A stretch of 34,530 bases of DNA, taken from contig PNMH01000040.1 of NCBI GenBank assembly GCA_013823505.1, positions 1-34,530 of the forward strand. The letters run 5' to 3'. The position numbers were made by a program, and so were the translations under genes. Origin of the DNA: Polaromonas sp. (lineage in GTDB: Bacteria > Pseudomonadota > Gammaproteobacteria > Burkholderiales > Burkholderiaceae). The notes beneath the pieces were generated by a model. The model had not been told where the DNA came from. It ran no database searches and saw only the letters and a program-made list of their open reading frames with translations. Below, one piece after another: positions 34,206 through 34,530 of the stretch (positions are counted from its first letter, which is position 1; the number at the start of each line of letters is the position of its first letter).

Positions 34206-34530
34206 ATGGACGCACCCCAGCGAATCACCCGCGTGCGCCGCGACTACAACAGCTGGGTGGGCAGCGAGACGATGGAAGACTACGCGCTGCGCTACACGCC
34301 GCAGCGTTTTCGCAAGTGGAGCGAATGGCGCGTGGCCAACACCGCGTTCGGCGCCGCTTCGTTCCTCATTCTGGAGGCCGTGGGAGCCACGCTGCTGGTG
34401 CAGTACGGCTTTGTGAACGCCGCGCTGGCCATCCTGTGCACCGGGCTGATCATCTTTTTCGCCGGCCTGCCCATCAGCGTGTACGCCGCGCGCTATGGGG
34501 TCGACATGGACCTGCTCACGCGCGGCGCGG
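34206..34530 (+). CDS. NCS1-type permease-like membrane protein, N-terminal part (partial)
   Basis: The first 108 codons of a gene running off the right edge. After a cytosolic leader (RRDYNSWVGSETMEDYALRYTP...FRKWSEWRVANTAFG) there are two hydrophobic segments, about 45-66 and 70-92, then YAARYGVDMDLLTRGA. This resembles the N-terminus of NCS1/purine-cytosine-permease-like proteins, in which the RYGVD-DLLTRGAGFG stretch is typical. In proteobacteria related N-termini are also found fused to histidine kinases, so the complete product could be a transporter or a transporter-kinase sensor. The ATG at 34206 is preferred: AGGAG lies 6 nt upstream and the sigma-54 promoter predicts initiation near 34140, excluding a GTG at 34140. 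It is divergent from ureA, suggesting a nitrogen-source role. Confidence 0.7.
   Translation, partial: MDAPQRITRVRRDYNSWVGSETMEDYALRYTPQRFRKWSEWRVANTAFGAASFLILEAVGATLLVQYGFVNAALAILCTGLIIFFAGLPISVYAARYGVDMDLLTRGA

Overview
The window is high-GC chromosomal DNA from a betaproteobacterium, most likely a member of the Comamonadaceae (Hydrogenophaga/Acidovorax-like). That placement is an inference from protein family style, the lolB-ispE-tRNA-Gln-prs-rplY-pth order, the Burkholderiales-type DUF4148 gene and a urease operon with NCS1-type transport DNA next to it. Almost all of it is coding, and no gene-free stretch exceeds 300 bases. No phage, insertion sequence, CRISPR array or rRNA is visible.

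Layout. 1-424: 3' end of coaD and a YfhL-type ferredoxin (+). 421-6387, all minus, read right to left: TPR protein, lolB, ispE, tRNA-Gln, prs, rplY, pth, which is envelope, isoprenoid, PRPP and translation housekeeping. 6479-10431 (+): mutM, a dynamin-like GTPase and mutY; the two 8-oxoguanine repair glycosylases bracket the GTPase. 10428-13963 (-): nadK, recN, rapZ. 14058-15942 (+): hrcA, a CAU-anticodon tRNA, tRNA-Arg(ACG), a terminator and greB. 15943-20133 (-): yicC, gmk, rpoZ, an intrinsic terminator, then spoT. 20195-24736 (+): a tightly coupled five-gene run of Ser/Thr kinase, PP2C phosphatase, rph, rdgB and hemW. 24749-26784 (-): a CusRS-like two-component system, with a CusR-box-like dyad in the intergenic region and a divergent secreted DUF4148 repeat protein. 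27697-28518 (+): an orphan lipoprotein. 28531-29192 (-): two unknown small genes behind a promoter whose spacer is a near-consensus Fur box. Then tRNA-Ser(UGA) with a terminator, and a minus-strand urease operon ureA-(small membrane peptide)-ureB-ureC-ureE-ureF-ureG. The right edge holds the start of a divergent NCS1-type permease-like gene behind a sigma-54-type promoter.

How the genes work together. Three themes recur. First, RNA and nucleotide maintenance (pth, prs, gmk, rpoZ, spoT, rph, yicC, rdgB, greB) shares transcription units or divergent promoters with protein phosphorylation. Second, oxidative DNA damage repair (mutM, mutY, recN) sits near a GTPase. Third, nitrogen and metal handling is clustered at the right end (urease with Ni chaperones, Fur-controlled pair, CusRS-like system). 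Eleven gene junctions are 4-nt ATGA overlaps, so translational coupling looks widespread. Five genes that start transcription units have a -10-like hexamer ending 6 to 8 nt before the ATG and no Shine-Dalgarno, which suggests leaderless mRNAs.

The least familiar items are the 56-codon His-rich membrane peptide between ureA and ureB, the Fur-box operon at 28531-29192, the mutM-GTPase-mutY arrangement, and the sigma-54 promoter opposite the urease operon.
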